64,000 bases of DNA from Hymenobacter volaticus (GTDB lineage: Bacteria; Bacteroidota; Bacteroidia; Cytophagales; Hymenobacteraceae): the NCBI RefSeq assembly GCF_022921055.1, contig NZ_CP095061.1:2147501-2211500 (forward strand), given 5' to 3'. Within the stretch, counting starts at the first letter, position 1. Every line of letters starts with the position of its first letter. Positions 62,368-64,000 of the stretch are shown piece after piece. The position numbers and the translations under genes are program-made. The notes beneath the pieces are model-generated. The model saw only the letters and a list, made by a program, of their open reading frames with translations, was not told the origin of the DNA and made no database searches.

Positions 62368-62448
62368 CGCGCTGCTTTAGTTGCTCTGCATACAGTCAGC
62401 CGGCTTTGTGGCTGGCTGTGAGCCTGCCTGTCGTATTGGTTTTTCCTC

Positions 62449-63531
62449 GTGCCTGATATTCTCGTTCCAAAAACTGTTTTACTTGGTAGCCTGCCCACCG
62501 CTGGGCGGCTTGCGCTGACGCGACTACTGCAGCAGCTTGGGCTACGCGTGAGTGGTGTCAGCGAAGACCCCACTGGGTTTATTACGCAAGTCCACCGGCT
62601 TCGTCCTGCGTTGCTGATTGTGGATGAATCGCAGTTGCGTGGTCTGGAAGCGCTTAGCCGCCATGTAGTACTGCCGGTGCTACTCTACTGCGAAAGCCAG
62701 CCGTTGCCGGGCATGATGCGCGAAGCTAGCCGGTGGGGCGTTTTCGACTTTATCCTAGCAAGTGCTGCCGCGTTGGAGTGGAGCAGCACGATAATGCGTA
62801 AGCTGCAAATAGCTCCTTTGCAGCCAGTTGCTTCATGGCGCAAAATACGCAGCGCGGCCACCGTGCCTGGCTTGCCGGGTGGAGTGGTGATTATTGGAGG
62901 TTCTACCGGCAGCCCTGAAGTGGTGGAGCAGTTGGTGCGGGCCTTGCCTGCTACGCTCGCTTGCGCAGTACTCGTAGCCGTGCATTTGCCGGCGTCGTTC
63001 TCGAACTCGTTTGTGAAGCGTCTGGCGCGAGCAAGTTCGTTGCCAGTTATGGCTGCCGGGGTAGGAACCCAGCTAACGCCAGATTGCATATTCGTGGCAC
63101 CGGGCGGCCGTAACCTCGTTGTGCAGTCTGCGCTGCACACGCCTTGGCAGTGCTGGCAAACCGATTTTTCCACTGAGTGTAGCCCTTTCGGGGATGAACC
63201 TTCGATTGACATCCTCATGCGTTCGGTTGCTCATACAGTAGGCAACAACGTGTTGGGTGTGATCCTGACGGGTATGGGCCGCGACGGTACACTGGGGGCT
63301 CAGGCTATCCGCCAGCACGGCGGAACCGTGTTGGTGCAGGATGAAGCTTCCTCGGTGCTTTTCTCGATGCCGAACTCGGTAATTCAAGCGGGTTGGGCCA
63401 ATGATGTGCTGCCGCTGGCTGAATTGCCTGACGCTATTGTGCACTATACTGGGCAGTTCCAACGGACAGTATCGGGCGTGCGCAATACAAAAGTTTCTGT
63501 TCCTTCTTCGCGTCGTTTGGTTGAGTTATGA
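62449..63531 (+). CDS. cheB: CheB-type protein-glutamate methylesterase with degenerate receiver
   Basis: 360 residues from a GTG start at 62449. The C-terminal methylesterase domain (about 145-340) has the full triad: Ser in IGGSTGSPEVVE, His in VAVHLPASFSNSF and Asp in LTGMGRDGTLGA. The N-terminal 130 residues have receiver-like strand order but lack the acidic pair in the first strand (TVLLGSLPTAGR) and the Lys of the fifth, keeping only one Asp (LLIVDESQ). Phosphorylation control is therefore doubtful. It removes methyl groups from receptor Glu, so a CheR partner is expected outside this window. It overlaps cheA by 4 nt (ATGA). Confidence 0.87.
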   Translation: MPDILVPKTVLLGSLPTAGRLALTRLLQQLGLRVSGVSEDPTGFITQVHRLRPALLIVDESQLRGLEALSRHVVLPVLLYCESQPLPGMMREASRWGVFDFILASAAALEWSSTIMRKLQIAPLQPVASWRKIRSAATVPGLPGGVVIIGGSTGSPEVVEQLVRALPATLACAVLVAVHLPASFSNSFVKRLARASSLPVMAAGVGTQLTPDCIFVAPGGRNLVVQSALHTPWQCWQTDFSTECSPFGDEPSIDILMRSVAHTVGNNVLGVILTGMGRDGTLGAQAIRQHGGTVLVQDEASSVLFSMPNSVIQAGWANDVLPLAELPDAIVHYTGQFQRTVSGVRNTKVSVPSSRRLVEL

Positions 63532-64000
63532 AATCACGCGAACAGGAATACCGTGAAATCTTTATGGCGGAGGCGCTCGAATACTACGACGCCATGAGCC
63601 AGCATATCAGTGAGCTGGAACGGAACCCCCAGGATCAGCCCTCTCTCAATGAGTTGTTCCGACTCATGCACAACCTGAAGTCCAACTCTCGGGCTATGGG
63701 CTTCACAGAAATCGGCGAGGTGGCGCACCATATGGAAACCATCTTCGGCTTGATTCGGGACAAGCAGCGGAATTTTGCTGGCAGCTTGAGCAAGGTGCTT
63801 TTCTCGGGCGTTGATACGCTAGGCACTATGATTAGAGCCGTAGGTGAGGAAGCAGCCCTGCCCGATGTCACCATGTTGCTCGACAACCTCAACCGCCTTG
63901 TGGAAGGCCAGGAGCCCGAGCTGCCCGAAGAAGACCTGAGCGACGAAGAAGCTAACCGCAAGCTGGAGCTTTCGGATCTAGTTTACATTCAAATAAAAAA
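63528..64000 (+). CDS. cheA: CheA histidine kinase, partial (N-terminus)
   Basis: The ATG at 63528 overlaps the cheB stop. The open frame of 157 codons reaches the window edge. The N-terminal HPt domain has the phospho-accepting His in LFRLMHNLKSNSRAMGF (residue 48), and the helix pattern continues to VAHHMETIFGLIRDKQR. An acidic linker (ELPEEDLSDEEANRK) follows. The dimerisation, ATPase and CheW-binding domains lie beyond the window. It should phosphorylate CheY and possibly CheB. Confidence 0.88.
   Translation, partial: MKSREQEYREIFMAEALEYYDAMSQHISELERNPQDQPSLNELFRLMHNLKSNSRAMGFTEIGEVAHHMETIFGLIRDKQRNFAGSLSKVLFSGVDTLGTMIRAVGEEAALPDVTMLLDNLNRLVEGQEPELPEEDLSDEEANRKLELSDLVYIQIK

Overview
The window looks like a chromosomal segment of a GC-moderate Bacteroidota, most like the Hymenobacter group (order Cytophagales). 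This rests on the gene families present (TonB receptors with carboxypeptidase-regulatory domains, a phosphoesterase-BamA fusion, DUF4846, DUF4468, Bat proteins), on Bacteroidota-type promoter elements (TTG, 17-23 nt, TAnnTTTG) and on the lack of strong Shine-Dalgarno sites. The genus is an inference. No phage, plasmid, transposase or CRISPR array was seen.

Layout. 1-6.0 kb (minus strand): a secreted protein cut by the window edge, hutH, hisS, a STAS-like protein and two small exported proteins. 6.5-9.0 kb: a TonB-dependent receptor whose promoter lies about 280 nt upstream of the start, with a strongly folded leader. 9.3-10.5 kb: AT-rich and apparently non-coding. 10.6-12.2 kb: a frameshifted GH43 glycosidase. 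12.3-22.4 kb (plus strand): an export and regulation block of HlyD adaptor and TolC, then MacB/LolD-type ATPase, ECF sigma factor, two FtsX-like permeases, an NtrC-type sigma-54 activator and its histidine kinase. 22.5-31.8 kb (minus): a MORN/YwqK-repeat protein, gltD, gltB and a thiolase. 31.9-33.9 kb: BatC- and BatB-like proteins. 34.1-34.5 kb: tRNA-Ser, tRNA-Pro and tRNA-Arg. 34.7-42.6 kb: a DUF4468 protein, a DUF1206 membrane protein, a DUF551 protein, gyrB, RidA and ppk1, with ppx convergent. 44-56.5 kb: an ACP-like protein without its serine, an AraC regulator with SDR and DUF1772 genes, the phosphoesterase-BamA protein, a YdjM-like hydrolase, a sirtuin, a DUF4846 protein and topA. 56.8-64 kb (plus): a chemosensory cluster of a 1469-residue soluble poly-HAMP receptor, CheW, CheY, CheB and the start of CheA.

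How the genes work together. The hlyD-tolC and ABC/FtsX transcription units carry almost superimposable upstream regions: a 16-bp TGTCC-N6-GGACA palindrome exactly 81 bp before a TGGCACG-N4-TTGG sigma-54-like promoter, plus a shared AAGTTACTG at the same offset. An NtrC-type activator and kinase are encoded at the end of the second unit, so the block reads as a self-contained, sigma-54-controlled tripartite exporter. The chemosensory cluster has a cytoplasmic receptor built of eight near-identical 92-residue repeats and no membrane segment, which suggests control of something other than classical swimming.

Sequence quality. Seven reading-frame breaks in five genes (GH43, YwqK-repeat protein, gltB twice, ridA twice, araC) are each repaired by adding one base to a G or C run of three or four. 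This looks like systematic homopolymer under-calling rather than seven independent pseudogene events. cheW is different: it appears to lack about 15 codons.
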